A stretch of DNA of 64,000 nt from Tatumella citrea (GTDB lineage: Bacteria > Pseudomonadota > Gammaproteobacteria > Enterobacterales > Enterobacteriaceae). The DNA is taken from contig NZ_CP015579.1 in NCBI RefSeq assembly GCF_002163585.1, forward strand, positions 3,596,001 to 3,660,000. Reading direction: 5' to 3'. Below are positions 1 through 9,273 of this stretch, piece after piece. The position numbers and the translations under genes were made by a program. The notes under the pieces were generated by a model. It worked only from the letters and a program-made list of their open reading frames with translations, was not told the origin of the DNA and did not search any database. Numbering within the stretch: position 1 is the stretch's first letter; each line of letters begins with the position of its first letter.

Positions 1-732
1 GCATTTCTCACCGGCTATTTGCTGGAAAAAGCACTGGCGGTGGACAATGTCTTCGTCTGGCTGATGCTTTTCAGCTACTTCTCGGTGCCTGTTGCTTTGC
101 AACAACGGGTGCTGGTGTATGGTGTGCTGGGAGCCATTGTGCTGCGGACCGCGATGATATTTGCCGGCAGCTGGCTGGTTAATGAATTCAGCTGGATCCT
201 CTATCTGTTCGGTGCCTTCCTGGTCATCACCGGCATAAAAATGGCAGTCCCGGAAAAAAAATCAGCGCAGGATAGTGATGACAAACCGATGATCCGCTGG
301 TTACGCCGACATATCCGGGTAACCGATACTCTGGAAGGAGAAAAATTCTTTGTGGTCCGCAACGGTGTACGTTATGCCACCCCACTGTTGCTGGCACTGA
401 TCATGGTGGAATTCAGTGATGTTATCTTTGCTGTAGACAGTATCCCTGCCATCTTTGCTGTTACCACCGATCCGTTTATCGTACTGACCTCTAACCTGTT
501 CGCGATTCTTGGATTACGGGCCATGTACTTTATGCTGTCTGGTATTGCAGAACGTTTCTCATTACTGAAATACGGGCTGGCAATTATCCTGGTATTTATC
601 GGTATAAAAATGCTGCTGTTGGATATCTGGCATATACCAACATTTGTTTCACTGGCAGTGATTGCTACTATTTTAGTGGTGACGTTACTGATAAATCACC
701 TAAAAAACCGTCAGCTGTCGCAAAACAGATAA
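1..732 (+). CDS. alx: TerC-family membrane protein Alx, 5' end cut by window edge
   Basis: The frame is open from base 1, so the true start lies upstream and only about the last 243 residues are present. Inner-membrane TerC-family protein, a polytopic transporter that in E. coli is induced at high pH and linked to manganese export. The visible part holds several hydrophobic helices and the conserved segment [16 protein letters not shown] (near window base 420), whose acidic residues are the family hallmark. The likely internal TTG at 19 is not a real start, because the frame upstream reads AFLTGY and matches the family. The pH-responsive leader known upstream of E. coli alx would be outside the window. 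The next gene is sstT, as in E. coli. Confidence 0.93.
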   Translation, partial: AFLTGYLLEKALAVDNVFVWLMLFSYFSVPVALQQRVLVYGVLGAIVLRTAMIFAGSWLVNEFSWILYLFGAFLVITGIKMAVPEKKSAQDSDDKPMIRWLRRHIRVTDTLEGEKFFVVRNGVRYATPLLLALIMVEFSDVIFAVDSIPAIFAVTTDPFIVLTSNLFAILGLRAMYFMLSGIAERFSLLKYGLAIILVFIGIKMLLLDIWHIPTFVSLAVIATILVVTLLINHLKNRQLSQNR

Positions 733-746
733 CAAGATAAAATCCC

Positions 747-769
747 GCAGGGAGAGCATATCTCCCTGC
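747..769 (+). terminator. Hairpin downstream of alx
   Basis: A perfect 9-bp stem (GCAGGGAGA / TCTCCCTGC) with a 5-nt loop lies 15 bases after the alx stop. No U-tract follows, so it may be a 3' end stabiliser or a Rho-assisted end, not a strong intrinsic terminator. The rest of 770-977 is AT-rich upstream DNA of sstT in which I see no gene. Confidence 0.5.
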
Positions 770-977
770 TAAACACAGAACTTCCCATAATAAGCGTTAT
801 TTATCTCCGGAATTTTCTGCCAAATCACCTGTTTATCCCTGCAGTCATTTACTCTGCCCTTAATTTATCCTTTATCTTGCAGATCTTTTACTTATACTTG
901 CGCGGGCAAACGTCATTTTACCGACTTCGGCATAAGTTAAAAAAATGATAACATCCTGACAACTAAGTAAATATTAT

Positions 978-2228
978 ATGATTAATAAAACAAATGGTTT
1001 TTTGAACTGGTTACGCACAGGTAACCTGGTCGGGCAGATTATTGTCGGACTGCTGGCTGGTATTTTACTGGCTCTGGTCTCTAAACAGACGGCCAGTTCT
1101 GTCGGACTGTTAGGTGAATTATTTGTTCATGCGCTGAAAGCGGTTGCCCCTATTCTGGTTCTGGTCCTGGTGACCTCCTCTATTGCCAATCATCAGCAAG
1201 GTAAACAGTCAAATATTCGTCCTGTCGTTGTCCTCTATCTGTTAAGTGTATTTTTTGCCTCTCTGGTGGCGGTTATTGCCAGCTACCATTTTCCTCAGCA
1301 ACTGCTGCTGTCGCACGTTCATCAGGGAATCATTCCTCCACAGGGAATCAGCGGAATCCTCCACAGCCTGCTACTGAGTATGGTGGTTAACCCTATTGAT
1401 GCTCTGATGAACGCCAATTACATTGGTATTCTGGTATGGGCAATTGGCCTGGGCCTGGCCTTCCGTCACAGCAGCGATACAACACGTCAGGTATTGAATG
1501 ATATCTCCTCCGCGATTGGCTGGGTGGTGCGTAAAGTCATTCGCTGTGCGCCGCTGGGAATCTTCGGTCTGGTATCATCCATCCTTGCCAGCAGCGGCTT
1601 CTCTACTCTCTGGGATTATGCATCGCTGCTGTCGCTGTTACTGGGTTGTATGGTGATTATGGCGCTGGTCATAAACCCGCTACTGGTGTTCTGGAAAATC
1701 CGTCGTAATCCTTATCCGTTAGTCTTTTTATGTCTGCGGGAAAGTGGAGTTACCGCCTTTTTTACCCGCAGTTCTGCGGCTAACATCCCGGTGAATATGG
1801 GGATAGCTAAACGCCTGGGACTGGATGAAGATACCTACTCAGTTTCAATCCCTCTGGGTGCCAATATCAGTATGGCTGGTGCGGCGATTACTATTACCGT
1901 ACTCACCCTGGCAGCCGTTCATACTCTGAATATTCCGGTCGATCTGCCTACCGCAATTATGCTGAGCCTGGTCGCGTCAATCTGCGCCTGCGGAGCATCA
2001 GGTGTTGCCGGTGGTTCGCTGTTACTGATTCCTGTGGCCTGTAATATGTTTGGTATTCCGAATGATACTGCCATGCAGGTGGTCGCCGTTGGCTTCCTGA
2101 TTAGCGTATTACAGGACTCTGCCGAAACAGCCCTGAATTCATCCACCGATATTTTGTTTACCGCCGCCGTTTGTCAGTCAGATGAGCAAAAGAAATTGTC
2201 TCTGGCTGAACAGAATCTGCCAAAATAA
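978..2228 (+). CDS. sstT: Serine/threonine:sodium symporter SstT
   Basis: Sodium-driven importer of L-serine and L-threonine, dicarboxylate/amino acid:cation symporter (DAACS) family, inner membrane. The 416 residues match the usual length of about 414. Family signatures are visible: the serine-rich re-entrant segment TRSSAANIP (about residues 263-271), NISMAGAA (296-303, often NMAGAA or NMNG in relatives) and [14 protein letters not shown] near residue 340. About eight hydrophobic helices are evident. The ATG at 978 has only a weak Shine-Dalgarno (AAGT about 10 bases upstream), but the N-terminus aligns with the family from there. Monocistronic, ending in a good intrinsic terminator. Confidence 0.95.
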   Translation: MINKTNGFLNWLRTGNLVGQIIVGLLAGILLALVSKQTASSVGLLGELFVHALKAVAPILVLVLVTSSIANHQQGKQSNIRPVVVLYLLSVFFASLVAVIASYHFPQQLLLSHVHQGIIPPQGISGILHSLLLSMVVNPIDALMNANYIGILVWAIGLGLAFRHSSDTTRQVLNDISSAIGWVVRKVIRCAPLGIFGLVSSILASSGFSTLWDYASLLSLLLGCMVIMALVINPLLVFWKIRRNPYPLVFLCLRESGVTAFFTRSSAANIPVNMGIAKRLGLDEDTYSVSIPLGANISMAGAAITITVLTLAAVHTLNIPVDLPTAIMLSLVASICACGASGVAGGSLLLIPVACNMFGIPNDTAMQVVAVGFLISVLQDSAETALNSSTDILFTAAVCQSDEQKKLSLAEQNLPK

Positions 2229-2234
2229 TCGCTC

Positions 2235-2263
2235 ACAGGGGAAACACTGTTTTCCCCTGTTTT
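2235..2263 (+). terminator. Intrinsic terminator of sstT
   Basis: ACAGGGGAAA and TTTCCCCTGT form a perfect 10-bp stem with a 6-base loop, followed by a short T run, directly after the sstT stop codon. Confidence 0.85.
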
Positions 2264-2660
2264 CTGCATCACTGATATAAATGATTTGGCCCTATGGCAG
2301 GGTTAATTAATAATCTCCTCTCCCACATTGAGAAATTCTCTATTTAGCGATGAGCTTTTCTGAACCCCGGCCAGAAACGCGCACTCTGATCCCCGTCAAC
2401 CGGTTAAAAAACCCCTGTTATGTCAGTCCTTGTAAATATCCTTTTGCAATATGCCTGACCAGGTAAAACTCTGCCTCAACGCAGCGTTAGCTGTATTGAA
2501 GTCACATATTTTTTGTTACACTTAGTACGCTTTTTTTACCCTTCACCAAAATAAATCAAGGGTCGTTGAGCAGAAGTCTGGAACCATTCCGGCAGATTCC
2601 CCGGAGTGCATTATCTTTAAGACTTCTCCCGGGAATATTAATGCTGGCCAGGAACAAAAC
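2264..2660. other. Intergenic region upstream of yqjA
   Basis: Nearly 400 bases with no convincing gene. Reading frames in it are short or are extensions of yqjA in other frames. It presumably holds the yqjA-mzrA promoter, which in E. coli is CpxR-activated. I looked for a GTAAA-N5-GTAAA CpxR box and found only isolated GTAAA half-sites (near 2429 and 2463), so I do not claim one. An AGGA ribosome site sits at 2650-2653. Confidence 0.5.
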
Positions 2661-3332
2661 ATGGATACCCTACAAGCCTTACTCCACGCCTTATGGCAGC
2701 AGGACTTCGAAACACTTGCCGACCCATCACTGGTCTGGGCGATCTATGGCATTTTATTTATTATTTTGTTTCTGGAAAACGGTTTACTGCCCGCCGCATT
2801 TTTGCCGGGAGACAGTTTATTAATTCTGGTCGGGGTGCTGATTGCTAAAGGCACCATGGGCTTTCCACTCACCGTGTTTATTCTGACGACCGCCGCCAGC
2901 CTTGGCTGTTGGGTTAGTTATATTCAGGGGCGATGGCTGGGGAATACCCCGCTGGTGCAGAAATGGCTGTCTCATTTACCTGCGCAATACCATCAGCGCG
3001 CTCATAGCCTGTTCCACCGTCATGGCTTATCGGCGTTACTGGTTGGCCGGTTTATCGCTTTTGTCCGTACCCTGCTGCCTACTATCGCCGGGATTTCCGG
3101 CCTGAAAAGCGCCCGCTTTCAGTTCTTCAACTGGATAAGCGCCTTACTGTGGGTAGTCATACTGACCGTTGCAGGATATGCCCTTGGCAAAACGCCGTTA
3201 TTTCGCAAGTATGAAGATCAGCTGATGTTCTGCCTGATGATGTTGCCACTGGTGCTTCTGGTGTTTGGCCTGTTCGGTTCTTTATATATTTTGTGGCGTA
3301 AGCGTGCCAGACAAGACAGGGATGCGGGTTAA
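2661..3332 (+). CDS. yqjA: DedA-family inner membrane protein YqjA
   Basis: DedA/SNARE-associated family membrane protein of 223 residues (E. coli 220). The family includes undecaprenyl-phosphate and phospholipid flippases; YqjA supports membrane potential, alkaline pH tolerance and drug resistance. The family signature is visible: [18 protein letters not shown] in the first third, then [16 protein letters not shown] near residue 132, with the conserved acidic and arginine residues. The ATG at 2661 is preceded by AGGA. Its stop codon overlaps the start of mzrA (TAATG), the same coupled pair as in E. coli. Confidence 0.95.
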   Translation: MDTLQALLHALWQQDFETLADPSLVWAIYGILFIILFLENGLLPAAFLPGDSLLILVGVLIAKGTMGFPLTVFILTTAASLGCWVSYIQGRWLGNTPLVQKWLSHLPAQYHQRAHSLFHRHGLSALLVGRFIAFVRTLLPTIAGISGLKSARFQFFNWISALLWVVILTVAGYALGKTPLFRKYEDQLMFCLMMLPLVLLVFGLFGSLYILWRKRARQDRDAG

Positions 3333-3655
3333 TGCAACATTCGCAAACACTGTATAGCCGTTACCGGCTGGCCGGGGTAGTGCTGCTCAGCACGATTATG
3401 GCCATTACCGGAATCGTGCTGGCTTCAGGCTTAATGGCAAAAGAACCTGAAATTCAAATCGGTGTAGCCCGGAAAGGCAGTAATTTACCCGATGGTTTTT
3501 TTGTCTATCAGCAACTGGCGTCTCATGGTGTGAACATCAAGAGTATCACCCCTGAGCAAGGCAAACTGGTGATTCGTCTGGAAAACGAAGAACAGCGACT
3601 GGCTGCACAAAAAGTACTTAATCAGATACTTTCTGACGCTTACACCAGTGCCTGA
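3332..3655 (+). CDS. mzrA: EnvZ/OmpR modulator MzrA
   Basis: Small inner-membrane protein (107 residues, one transmembrane helix at about 13-33 and a periplasmic tail) that in E. coli contacts EnvZ and links the Cpx and EnvZ/OmpR signalling systems. It starts in the last base of the yqjA stop codon, so translation is coupled. The C-terminal half (EPEIQIGVARKG, then DGFFVYQQL) keeps the family pattern. Function is assigned from synteny with yqjA plus length and topology. Confidence 0.88.
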   Translation: MQHSQTLYSRYRLAGVVLLSTIMAITGIVLASGLMAKEPEIQIGVARKGSNLPDGFFVYQQLASHGVNIKSITPEQGKLVIRLENEEQRLAAQKVLNQILSDAYTSA

Positions 3656-3821
3656 GAGCCACGAGGTTCACAGAACCTCCGGGGTAAATCGTTCTGACTC
3701 ATCATAACTTTGAACTTTCCGCCACCTGAATCTATACTCAGATAACTAAATGAAAACAGTCAGGTAAATTTTATCAGTACTGTTTTTTTGCTGATTCTCT
3801 CATGTGATAACACTGATCCTG

Positions 3822-4055
3822 ATGAAAATAATGGTACTGCTGATTTGCATTCTGATGATGTTATCAGCCACCGCTGAGGCAAAGGAAAACCGCTGCCCGC
3901 CGCAATACAAAGAAAAAGCGGCAGGCATTGAGCACGAAATTACTCTGGCTCAGCGGCATCATAATCAACGCAGGATTAATGGCTTAAAACGGGCGCTGAG
4001 TGAATTACAAACCAGCTGTTCTGACAGCGAAGTTTCACGTAAACAGCACCAGTAA
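3822..4055 (+). CDS. yqjC: DUF1090 protein, short YqjC-like
   Basis: Small exported protein of unknown function. A signal peptide (about residues 1-20, starting MKIMVLLICILM and ending in AEA) is followed by the DUF1090 core: a Cys, IEHEITLAQRHHNQRRINGL, ALSELQTSCSD. The two cysteines sit where E. coli YqjC has them. It has 77 residues against about 122 in E. coli: the Lys/Glu-rich C-terminal coiled half is missing and the frame simply stops. A GTG at 3804 would add six residues; neither start has a clear ribosome site. It lies upstream of yqjD as in E. coli. Confidence 0.75.
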   Translation: MKIMVLLICILMMLSATAEAKENRCPPQYKEKAAGIEHEITLAQRHHNQRRINGLKRALSELQTSCSDSEVSRKQHQ

Positions 4056-4184
4056 CTGGTCATTGACACCAGAGAGCCAAAAAAAGTGTGTAATGACTGC
4101 TATTATTGAGTCTGACTGAACATCACAACTGAGTCTGTTTCCTCCGCGTTTGCGGTTTAACACAACTTTCAGAAGGAGTTTCAA

Positions 4185-4490
4185 ATGGCTAATATTCCAT
4201 CATCACAGGACCTGCGTGCTGAACTGGCAACTCTGGCGGATACCCTGGAAGAAGTACTGAGTGGCGCCAGCGAAAAATCAAAAGTTGAAGTCGATAAACT
4301 GCATAAAAAAGCCCGGGCTACACTGCAAAGCACCCGCGACAGCCTTGGTGAATCGGGACAGAACATTGCAAAAACTACCCGTGAAGCCGCGCAAAAAGCC
4401 GATGAATATGTTCATGAAAAACCATGGCACGGTGTCGGTATCGCCGCAGCCCTTGGTGTCGTCTTCGGCATCCTGATTTCGCGCCGTTAA
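4185..4490 (+). CDS. yqjD: ElaB/YqjD/DUF883 membrane-anchored ribosome-binding protein
   Basis: A 101-residue tail-anchored protein. A long charged helix (residues 5-75, rich in Ala, Lys and Glu) precedes one C-terminal transmembrane segment (about 80-98) ending in SRR. In E. coli YqjD binds 70S/100S ribosomes through the N-terminal part and ties them to the inner membrane in stationary phase under RpoS. The ATG follows AGAAGGAGTTTCAA, a strong ribosome site. First gene of yqjD-yqjE-yqjK; only 2 bases separate it from yqjE. Confidence 0.93.
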   Translation: MANIPSSQDLRAELATLADTLEEVLSGASEKSKVEVDKLHKKARATLQSTRDSLGESGQNIAKTTREAAQKADEYVHEKPWHGVGIAAALGVVFGILISRR

Positions 4491-4492
4491 TT

Positions 4493-4891
4493 ATGGCTAC
4501 TCATCCTCAAAACGAAGGACCGGGCAAGAGCCTTATTACTATCGGTCAGCGCATGGTGACAACCCTTGCCAGCATTGTCGAGACAAGGGTTCGTCTGGCA
4601 ATTGTCGAGCTGGAAGAGGAAAAAGCCAATCTGATTCAGATGCTGTTAATGGTCGGCTTAACCATGATCTTTACAGCATTCGGGCTGATGAGCCTGATGA
4701 TATTAATCATCGTGGCAGTTGGGGCTGAATATCGCCTGATGGCTATTGGGATCACTACCGGAGTGTTATTTGCCCTGGCACTGATTCTGGGAATATGGGT
4801 ACTGGTAAAATCCCGGCGCTCTACCCTGTTACGTCATACCCGTAAGGAGTTGTCTACCGATCGGGAGCTGCTGGAGGAGCGTCAGTCATGA
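4493..4891 (+). CDS. yqjE: YqjE, phage-holin-like inner membrane protein
   Basis: A 132-residue DUF1469/Phage_holin_3_6 family protein (E. coli 134). A soluble N-terminal helix (VETRVRLAIVELEEEKANL) precedes two hydrophobic segments at about residues 50-75 and 85-108. I chose the ATG at 4493, two bases after the yqjD stop, because it matches the family N-terminus; an upstream in-frame ATG at 4424 lies inside yqjD. Its stop overlaps the yqjK start (ATGA). Function unknown; probably acts with yqjD in a stationary-phase envelope unit. Confidence 0.92.
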   Translation: MATHPQNEGPGKSLITIGQRMVTTLASIVETRVRLAIVELEEEKANLIQMLLMVGLTMIFTAFGLMSLMILIIVAVGAEYRLMAIGITTGVLFALALILGIWVLVKSRRSTLLRHTRKELSTDRELLEERQS

Positions 4892-5172
4892 GCCGTCGCG
4901 ATATAGAACGCCGCCGCGATGCTTTGCTGGCTGTGGTTCAGCAACAGCGTCTGGATTTAAAAGCCTGCGAACGTGACTGGTACCAGGCGACACGGCGTTA
5001 CGATGATTTGTGGCATACCGCACTCGGTTTGCGCCGCTATATTGCTGTCGGCAGCGGCCTTGCCGCTGTATGGTCGCTGCGCCATCCGAAATTCATGATT
5101 CGCTGGGGCAAGCGCGCCTTCGGCTTATGGAGCAGTTGGCGGGTAATACGTAATGCCTTGCCGCGAAAATAA
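4888..5172 (+). CDS. yqjK: YqjK-family protein
   Basis: A 94-residue basic protein (E. coli about 99). An Arg-rich N-terminal helix (SRRDIERRRDALLA) leads into a heptad-like stretch, then a weakly hydrophobic segment (YIAVGSGLAAVWSL) and a basic C-terminus. Translationally coupled to yqjE by an ATGA overlap. Function unknown. In E. coli yqjF (DoxX family) follows; here it is missing and a terminator comes straight after yqjK. Confidence 0.9.
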   Translation: MSRRDIERRRDALLAVVQQQRLDLKACERDWYQATRRYDDLWHTALGLRRYIAVGSGLAAVWSLRHPKFMIRWGKRAFGLWSSWRVIRNALPRK

Positions 5173-5184
5173 ATTCCGGCTATC

Positions 5185-5215
5185 TCAGCCAGCCTTCGGG
5201 CTGGCTGATTGTTTT
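5185..5215 (+). terminator. Intrinsic terminator of yqjDEK
   Basis: TCAGCCAGCC and GGCTGGCTGA form a perfect 10-bp stem closed by a TTCG tetraloop, followed by TTGTTTT. Confidence 0.88.
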
Positions 5216-5309
5216 CTGACACTGAAATATTTACGCGGATATTTATTCTTCCATCTGTTTGTCCTGTCCTGCAAAATCACTGCCTGGCTGTTTATCTCCG
5301 GAGATTATT

Positions 5310-6290
5310 ATGGGAATGCTGACTGAAGGTCGCTGGCAAGATGTTTGGTACGATACCAAAGCCAGTGGCGGTAACTTTGTACGCACACAATCACAATGGC
5401 GCCACTGGGTCACCCCGCAGGGGGAAGCCGGCCCTACCGGCGAAGGCGGATTTGCTGCCGAAAAAGACAGGTATCACCTGTATGTCTCACTGGCCTGTCC
5501 CTGGGCACATCGCACACTGGTCATGCGTCAGCTGAAAGCTCTGACCGAAGTGATCTCAGTTTCCGTAGTGCATCCGTTGATGCTGGAACACGGCTGGACA
5601 TTCGACCGTGATTTTCCGGGTGCGGATGGCGACCCGCTTTACGGGCTGGATTATCTCTATCAGGTCTATCTGAAAGCCGATCCACAAGCTACCACCCGTG
5701 TTACCGTCCCGGTGTTATGGGATAAACAGCGTCAGACTATAGTCAGCAATGAATCTGCCGAAATATTGCGGATGCTGAATACTGCCTTTGCTGCCTGTGG
5801 TGCTAACGACCACGACTTTTACCCGGTTGAACTGCAACAGGAAATTGATCAGCTTAATGAGTGGATTTACCCGCAAATCAATAATGGCGTCTATCGCGCA
5901 GGATTTGCCACCACTCAACAGGCCTACGATGAAGCAGTCAGTAGTGTAATGGCCGGGTTGGATAAAGCTGAGGCTATTCTGGCAGAACGCAGGTATCTGA
6001 CCGGTAATCGTCTGACAGAAGCCGATATCAGGTTATGGACCACTCTGATTCGTTTCGATGATGTTTATGTCACGCATTTCAAATGCAACCATCGGCGTAT
6101 CATTGATTATCCAAATCTGTATGGTTTTTTGCGTGAAATTTATCAAATGCCGGGAATTGCGGAGACAGTCAATCTGCAACATATTTGTTATCACTACTAC
6201 GCCAGTCACCGGCAAATAAACCCGTACGGAATTGTCCCGGTCGGCCCGCAACACGACTGGCTGACCCCGCACCAACGGGTTAACCGCTGA
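5310..6290 (+). CDS. yqjG: Glutathionyl-hydroquinone reductase YqjG
   Basis: Xi-class glutathione transferase that reduces glutathionyl-hydroquinones, releasing glutathione and the hydroquinone; cytoplasmic. It has 326 residues, close to E. coli (328). The catalytic cysteine is in LACPWAHRT (Cys63, same position as E. coli). Thioredoxin-fold N-domain to about residue 190 (RVTVPVLWD, SNESAEI), then the helical GST C-domain with the RYLTGNRLTEADIRLWTTL signature. ATG at 5310 follows CCGGAGA; an upstream in-frame start at 5259 has no family counterpart. Confidence 0.95.
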   Translation: MGMLTEGRWQDVWYDTKASGGNFVRTQSQWRHWVTPQGEAGPTGEGGFAAEKDRYHLYVSLACPWAHRTLVMRQLKALTEVISVSVVHPLMLEHGWTFDRDFPGADGDPLYGLDYLYQVYLKADPQATTRVTVPVLWDKQRQTIVSNESAEILRMLNTAFAACGANDHDFYPVELQQEIDQLNEWIYPQINNGVYRAGFATTQQAYDEAVSSVMAGLDKAEAILAERRYLTGNRLTEADIRLWTTLIRFDDVYVTHFKCNHRRIIDYPNLYGFLREIYQMPGIAETVNLQHICYHYYASHRQINPYGIVPVGPQHDWLTPHQRVNR

Positions 6291-6301
6291 TTAAAGCATA
6301 A

Positions 6302-6321
6302 GGGCGGGGAATTTCCCGCCC
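6302..6321. terminator. Convergent hairpin between yqjG and yhaJ
   Basis: GGGCGGG pairs with CCCGCCC around a 6-base loop in the 35-base gap between two convergent genes. It lacks a strong T run on either side, so termination strength is uncertain. Confidence 0.6.
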
Positions 6322-6325
6322 CCTG

Positions 6326-7240
6326 TTACCATACTGAGGATGTCTGATATTTGGCTAACAGCCGCGGGATCTCACGTAATGCCCAGGCTTTTGCTTCGCC
6401 CATGCTGTCACGCCGCCACGCCATGATGATATTGATGTCATTGCGATACTCGGGGCTGACCACTTTCAGCCGTCCTTCCGCCACATCCTTTTCTACCCAG
6501 GGCCATGGCATGGTGGCAACGCCTAACCCCGCCAGTAAAGCTTTACGCTTAGCCTCTAATGAACTCACAGTAAGGCGCTGCTGCTTATCGAGTAGCTGTA
6601 CGGTGATTACCGGGCGTTCCCGTGCGGTATCGGCCACCGCAATTCCCCGGTATTTTACCCTCGTCACTTCCGAGAGAGGTTCCGGTTCCTGGTGAATCGG
6701 GTGATCAGGGCTGGCAACATATACGCCGACCATATTGTACAGTTTGCGGGTATTTATTTCACTGGAGGTCCGGAAATGCAGGGCCGGGGCAATCACTATA
6801 TCGGCCTTCCCCTGATCCAGCCGCTCCCAGGAACCTGCCAACACTTCAGTCAGAATAGAAACCTGAGTATTAGCTTTCTCTGCCAGACGGTCCACCAGCG
6901 GGAACAGATGCTCACAGGGCACTAATGCTTCAGTAACAATGGTCAGATGGGTTTCCCAACCGCGAGCCAGCGCTTCGGCATCCGTGGTGAGCTTATCTGC
7001 CGCTTCCAGCAGCACCCTGCCACGCTCCAGTAACAAACGTCCGACGTTAGTGAATTTAGTTCGATGGCCAGAGCGATCAAACAGCACAACGTCCAGTTCT
7101 TCTTCAAGCTTTTGCATGGTGTAACTCAAGGCAGAAGGAACACGGCCAAGTTCATCTGCTGCCGCAGCAAAACTACCCCGCCTGTCTATCGCATCCATGA
7201 CCCGCAGAGCTTCAAGTGTCAGTGCACGTTCTCTTACCAT
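6326..7240 (-). CDS. yhaJ: LysR-type regulator YhaJ
   Basis: LysR-family transcription regulator of 304 residues. N-terminal winged helix-turn-helix (residues 5-65; GSFAAAADELGRVPSALSYTMQKLEEEL) and a C-terminal ligand-binding domain. It closely resembles E. coli YhaJ, which responds to dinitrotoluene breakdown products and activates yqjF; yqjF is not in this window, so the target here must differ. Divergent from yhaK across about 106 bases, where autoregulation and yhaK control are likely. The ATG at 7240 matches the family N-terminus. Confidence 0.93.
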   Translation of the reverse strand: MVRERALTLEALRVMDAIDRRGSFAAAADELGRVPSALSYTMQKLEEELDVVLFDRSGHRTKFTNVGRLLLERGRVLLEAADKLTTDAEALARGWETHLTIVTEALVPCEHLFPLVDRLAEKANTQVSILTEVLAGSWERLDQGKADIVIAPALHFRTSSEINTRKLYNMVGVYVASPDHPIHQEPEPLSEVTRVKYRGIAVADTARERPVITVQLLDKQQRLTVSSLEAKRKALLAGLGVATMPWPWVEKDVAEGRLKVVSPEYRNDINIIMAWRRDSMGEAKAWALREIPRLLAKYQTSSVW

Positions 7241-7346
7241 CGGATTCTCTTTCAGTAAATTTGAATATAGCAGGCAGATTAACTGGCTAACATTACGCCG
7301 TCCAGCCCTTTAAGATAAAAGCAGCATATTACCCACAGGAGGAAAA

Positions 7347-8063
7347 ATGCTAACTCTCCGGTCAGCAGAAAAATGCGGCACAGCCGATTATGGCTGGCTG
7401 AAAGCCCGCTACAGTTTTTCCTTTGGTCACTATTTCGATCCTGCGCTGATGGGTTTTGGATATCTGCAGGTACTGAATCAGGAAGTTCTGGCAGCAGGGA
7501 GTACTTTTCAGCCACGCAGTTTCCCGAAAGTCGATGTCCTGAATATTATTCTGCAGGGTGAAGCGGAATACCGCAGTAATGACGGGCAAATTTCACGCGC
7601 CGCAGAGGGAGAAGCACTGTTGTTATCAGCCAATGATAAAAGTATCTATCAGGAATCTAACCCCTGCAAAATCCGTCCGTTAATTCGTCTGCAGCTATGG
7701 CTAAATGCCTGTCCGCAGCAAAGCGCACCGCCCGTTCAACACCGTGCTCTGCCTTGTGATGAACAATGTATTCTGATTGCTTCTCCGGAAGGTGAAAATG
7801 GCAGTCTTCAACTGCGCCAGCAAGTCTGGGTTTATCAGATTAACTGCCGTGAAGGGCAGACACTGCCGTTTCGTCTGCAAGGCAGCCGGAGCTATTTTCA
7901 GTCAGTGCACGGAGAAGTTTCTCTGACAGGTGAACAGGATGCGTTGGCACTCACCTGTGGCGACGGAGCATTGATAAGAGATGAATCAGAAATTCAGATC
8001 ACGGCAGCTACAGACGGGAAACTACTGATTATTGACTGTAAAGATGATCTTCAGGCAGCCTGA
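7347..8063 (+). CDS. yhaK: Pirin-family bicupin YhaK
   Basis: Cytosolic pirin-like bicupin of 238 residues (E. coli 233). Two beta-barrel cupin domains; the N-terminal half holds the FSFGHYFDP and PKVDVLNIILQGEAEY motifs. E. coli YhaK is sensitive to reactive oxygen species and has no proven enzymatic activity, and canonical pirin metal histidines are only partly kept. A strong GGAGGA ribosome site precedes the ATG. Divergent from its probable regulator yhaJ. Its last codons form one arm of the hairpin shared with dolP. Confidence 0.93.
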   Translation: MLTLRSAEKCGTADYGWLKARYSFSFGHYFDPALMGFGYLQVLNQEVLAAGSTFQPRSFPKVDVLNIILQGEAEYRSNDGQISRAAEGEALLLSANDKSIYQESNPCKIRPLIRLQLWLNACPQQSAPPVQHRALPCDEQCILIASPEGENGSLQLRQQVWVYQINCREGQTLPFRLQGSRSYFQSVHGEVSLTGEQDALALTCGDGALIRDESEIQITAATDGKLLIIDCKDDLQAA

Positions 8064-8077
8064 GTGGCTGCCTGAAG
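8049..8077. terminator. Bidirectional hairpin between yhaK and dolP
   Basis: CTTCAGGCAGCC and GGCTGCCTGAAG form a perfect 12-bp stem with a 5-base loop that contains part of the yhaK stop codon. It separates two convergent genes 20 bases apart. No long T run flanks it. Confidence 0.7.
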
Positions 8078-8083
8078 CAAGGG

Positions 8084-8656
8084 TTATTTCAGCATTGTAA
8101 AGGCAGTCGTCACGTGTTTTACCCCGCTGACCCGGCTGGCAATCTCTGCGGCTGCCTGCCCTTCCTGAGCGGTTACCAGCCCCAGCAGAAATACTTCGCC
8201 CTGTTCGGTGGTCACCTTCACGTTGGAAGATTTAACTTTGTCACTGGCCAGTAGCTGTGAACGAACCTTGGTAGTAATCCAGGTATCACTGGAAGAAGTT
8301 CCCAGGGTAGCATTTGGCCCGATGCGAATCTCGTTATACACATCAGTTGCGCCATCCACACCTGCAGTGATCTGTTTGGCACGGTCAGCAACTTCCTGCG
8401 ACGGAGCTTCACCGGTCAGCAGTACTTTGCCCTGATACGCTGTGGCATTAATGTGAGTTTCAGCTTTAATCTGCTTGTCGGTCGCCAGTGCATTGGCTAC
8501 CCGCAGTTCTAACGTACCATCATCGACCTGAGTCCCAACGGTACGCGGATCTGTTGCCGATTTTGTTGCTACTGCTGCACTGCCGATCACTACGGCGGCA
8601 CAACCCTGTAGCATCAGGGCAGAGATCAGAATCGCTAACACCGAAAATTGTTTCAT
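8084..8656 (-). CDS. dolP: Outer membrane lipoprotein DolP (YraP), two BON domains
   Basis: Lipoprotein of 190 residues. The signal peptide ends in the lipobox LQGC (Cys19). Two BON domains follow (about residues 46-112 and 125-190). DolP sits in the outer membrane inner leaflet, binds anionic phospholipid at the division site, supports BAM function and outer-membrane integrity, and in E. coli belongs to the sigma-E regulon. Only 14 bases follow diaA, so the two are co-transcribed, as in E. coli. Confidence 0.95.
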   Translation of the reverse strand: MKQFSVLAILISALMLQGCAAVVIGSAAVATKSATDPRTVGTQVDDGTLELRVANALATDKQIKAETHINATAYQGKVLLTGEAPSQEVADRAKQITAGVDGATDVYNEIRIGPNATLGTSSSDTWITTKVRSQLLASDKVKSSNVKVTTEQGEVFLLGLVTAQEGQAAAEIASRVSGVKHVTTAFTMLK

Positions 8657-8670
8657 TAATGCTCCTTCAG

Positions 8671-9258
8671 TTATTCCTGCTGGGGAAATAGAGTGTTATC
8701 AATCAGTTCACACAGACAATTCACCGTCAGCATATGCATTTCCTGAATCCTTGCATTTCGATGCGAAGGAATTCGAATTTCAACATCATGAGGCCCCAGT
8801 AAACCGGCCAGTTCTCCGCCGTCAAATCCGGTCAGAGCGACAATAGTCATATCGCGGGTTACCGCTGCTTCGACCGCCCTGACAATATCACGGCTGTTGC
8901 CATGGGTGGAGATAGCCAGTAATACATCGCCTGCCTGGCCCAACGCTCTGACTTGTTTGGCATAAATTTCATCATGCTGTCTGTCATTGCCGATAGCCGT
9001 CAGCATAATATTATCTGCACTTAATGAGACTGCGGGCAGGCTGGGACGTTCATTTTCGAAGTAATTTATCATGGTGGCAGTAAAATGCTGCGCATTCGCC
9101 GCTGAGGCTCCGTTGCCGCAACTCAGGATTTTATGCCCGTTAAGTAACGACTGAACCAGAGTCATTGCAGCCCGGGATATAGCATCCGGTAAGGCTTCCG
9201 CCGCTGCTATCTGCGTCTGGATACTTTCGGTAAAACAAGCTTTAATTCTTTCCTGCAC
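8671..9258 (-). CDS. diaA: DnaA initiator-associating protein DiaA
   Basis: SIS-domain protein of 195 residues, almost identical to E. coli DiaA (196) including the N-terminus [20 protein letters not shown]. It forms tetramers, binds several DnaA molecules and promotes timely assembly of ATP-DnaA at oriC. The phosphosugar-type loop [13 protein letters not shown] and STHGNS are visible. It sits between yraN and dolP in the lpoA operon. Relevant neighbour in function: this window also carries a datA-like DnaA-box locus near 59063-59236. Confidence 0.96.
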   Translation of the reverse strand: MQERIKACFTESIQTQIAAAEALPDAISRAAMTLVQSLLNGHKILSCGNGASAANAQHFTATMINYFENERPSLPAVSLSADNIMLTAIGNDRQHDEIYAKQVRALGQAGDVLLAISTHGNSRDIVRAVEAAVTRDMTIVALTGFDGGELAGLLGPHDVEIRIPSHRNARIQEMHMLTVNCLCELIDNTLFPQQE

Positions 9259-9273
9259 AAGACCACCTGGTGA

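Noticed and set aside
2264..2660. CpxR box upstream of yqjA
   Set aside because: Only isolated GTAAA half-sites were found, without the paired spacing.
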